Source: Bacteroidota bacterium (lineage in GTDB: Bacteria > Bacteroidota > Bacteroidia > Flavobacteriales > Weeksellaceae). From it: a stretch of 5,602 nt of DNA. Positions 4,791-5,602 of the stretch are shown here, in pieces. Each line of letters begins with the position of its first letter. Position 1 is the first letter of the stretch. The notes under the pieces were generated by a model. The model was given only the letters and a program-made list of their open reading frames with translations, did not search any database and had not been told where the DNA came from. The translations under genes were made by a program, and so were the position numbers. Location: positions 1 through 5,602 of the forward strand of contig JAEWYW010000071.1 of assembly GCA_023458535.1 (NCBI GenBank), in the 5' to 3' direction.

Positions 4791-5602
4791 ATGGATAGAG
4801 GAACTTTTATTAAAACAACGACTCTCGGCATTGGTGCTTTATTCTTTTTAGGAACTCAAAATCTTTTTGCCAATTCGTCTTCCACTATAAATTTCATTGA
4901 AGAAAATCATCCCATCATAATTGTCGGTTCTGGCTATGGTGGCGCTGTTGCAGCCTTACGCCTATGTCAAGCAGGAAAAAAAGTGTGCATGCTTGAAATG
5001 GGCTTGAACTGGGAGAAATCGGGAATTCCATTTTCTAAAATGCAAAAACCGGGTAAAAGTGCAGCGTGGTTGCGCAACAAATCCATTGCGCCATTTTTTA
5101 ATCTATTTTCTTTGGAGCCTTTCACGGGCGCTTTAGATCGATTGGATTTTAAAGACATTAAAATCTGGGTTGGCAGAGGCGTCGGCGGCGGTTCTTTGGT
5201 GAATGGTGGTATGGCGGTGCTTCCAAAAAGGGATTATTTTGAAGAAATTTTTCCTAATCTCGACAGTCAAATATTTTTTGATTACTATTTTCCGAAAGCC
5301 CAGCGAGAACTAAAGGTGAATGTTGCGCGAGAAGCGTTTTTAGATGAATGCAAATTTTATAAATTCAATAAAGTAGGCGAAGCAGAAGCGCACAAAGCAG
5401 GTTTCAAAACCATCCGAGTTCCCAATGTTTATGATTTCGATTATATGGAAAAAGAATACCGAAATGAAGTTCCACGATCCGCTTTGGATGGCGAAGTTAT
5501 CTATGGAAATAACCACGGCAAAAATTCTTTAGATAAAACCTATCTTAAAAAGGCTTTGGCAACGGGAAATTTAGAAATTCTCGATTTACATTCGGTGCAG
5601 CA
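4791..5602 (+). CDS. FAD-dependent GMC oxidoreductase, cholesterol oxidase-like, 3' end outside window
   Basis: The frame is open for 270 codons from ATG 4791 to the window edge. Residues 1-27 look like an export signal: MDRGTFIKTT, a hydrophobic core LGIGALFFLG (12-21), then a probable cut after NLFA (24-27). The FAD-binding fold follows: IIIVGSGYGG (42-51) with GxGxxG at Gly46, Gly48 and Gly51, and the ribose-binding acid Glu69 in LEMG. The GMC motif is GRGVGGGSLVNGGM (128-141). PKRDYFEEIFP (145-155), PNVYDFDYM (211-219), EVPRSAL (226-232) and IYGNNHGKNSLDKTYL (237-252) agree strikingly with Streptomyces and Brevibacterium cholesterol oxidases as I remember them. Those enzymes use oxygen to oxidise and isomerise 3-beta-hydroxysterols. 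The family's catalytic Glu, His and Asn (361, 447 and 485 in the Streptomyces enzyme) lie beyond the window, so activity cannot be judged. The family is about 500-550 residues, so half is missing. The gene follows the SDR by 32 bp; its composition seems richer in G+C than nusB. Confidence 0.92.
   Translation, partial: MDRGTFIKTTTLGIGALFFLGTQNLFANSSSTINFIEENHPIIIVGSGYGGAVAALRLCQAGKKVCMLEMGLNWEKSGIPFSKMQKPGKSAAWLRNKSIAPFFNLFSLEPFTGALDRLDFKDIKIWVGRGVGGGSLVNGGMAVLPKRDYFEEIFPNLDSQIFFDYYFPKAQRELKVNVAREAFLDECKFYKFNKVGEAEAHKAGFKTIRVPNVYDFDYMEKEYRNEVPRSALDGEVIYGNNHGKNSLDKTYLKKALATGNLEILDLHSVQ

Noticed and set aside
4356..5158. Minus-strand frames at 4356-4586 and 4967-5158
   Set aside because: Both are antisense to strongly conserved parts of the SDR and the GMC oxidase, with no sign of their own expression.

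Overview
The window looks like chromosomal DNA of a Bacteroidota bacterium of class Flavobacteriia, most likely a Chryseobacterium-like member of the Weeksellaceae. The basis is the low GC content, A-rich leaders without Shine-Dalgarno sequences, promoter elements of the Bacteroidota TAnnTTTG type, an oversized NusB (302 aa), a DUF1573 lipoprotein and a PUR/DUF3276 protein. The genus is inferred from remembered protein families, not from a search.

Layout. The left part (1-2027) is on the minus strand. A half-size ABC exporter (366-2027) is followed downstream by a PUR-family nucleic-acid-binding protein (start at 245) whose 3' end lies outside the window. A 134-bp divergent intergenic region (2028-2161) carries a promoter element for each direction. 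To its right is a tight plus-strand housekeeping operon: nusB (2162-3070), a DUF1573 lipoprotein (3078-3608) and yajC (3619-3945). It closes with a very strong intrinsic terminator, a perfect 17-bp stem at 3966-4002 plus a T-run.

The right part is a different unit. Just after the terminator a new promoter-like element (4015-4022) leads almost without leader into an SDR-family reductase (4030-4758). This reductase resembles DprE2, the reductase of decaprenylphosphoryl-arabinose synthesis. After 32 bp comes the first 270 codons of an FAD-dependent GMC oxidoreductase (from 4791 to the window edge) that closely resembles actinobacterial cholesterol oxidase and has a Tat-like signal with one of the two arginines missing. 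The base composition of this last gene looks richer in G+C than nusB.

How the genes work together. nusB (rRNA antitermination), the lipoprotein and yajC (Sec translocon accessory) are general housekeeping functions. The ABC exporter has Asp where the catalytic Glu is expected after Walker B, which suggests it may need a partner half-transporter encoded elsewhere. The SDR/oxidase pair is the least conventional part of the window: an NAD(P)-dependent reductase and a probably exported FAD alcohol oxidase, possibly handling the same sterol-like or polyprenyl-linked alcohol, though nothing in the window fixes the substrate. I found no RNA genes, insertion sequences, CRISPR arrays or phage genes.
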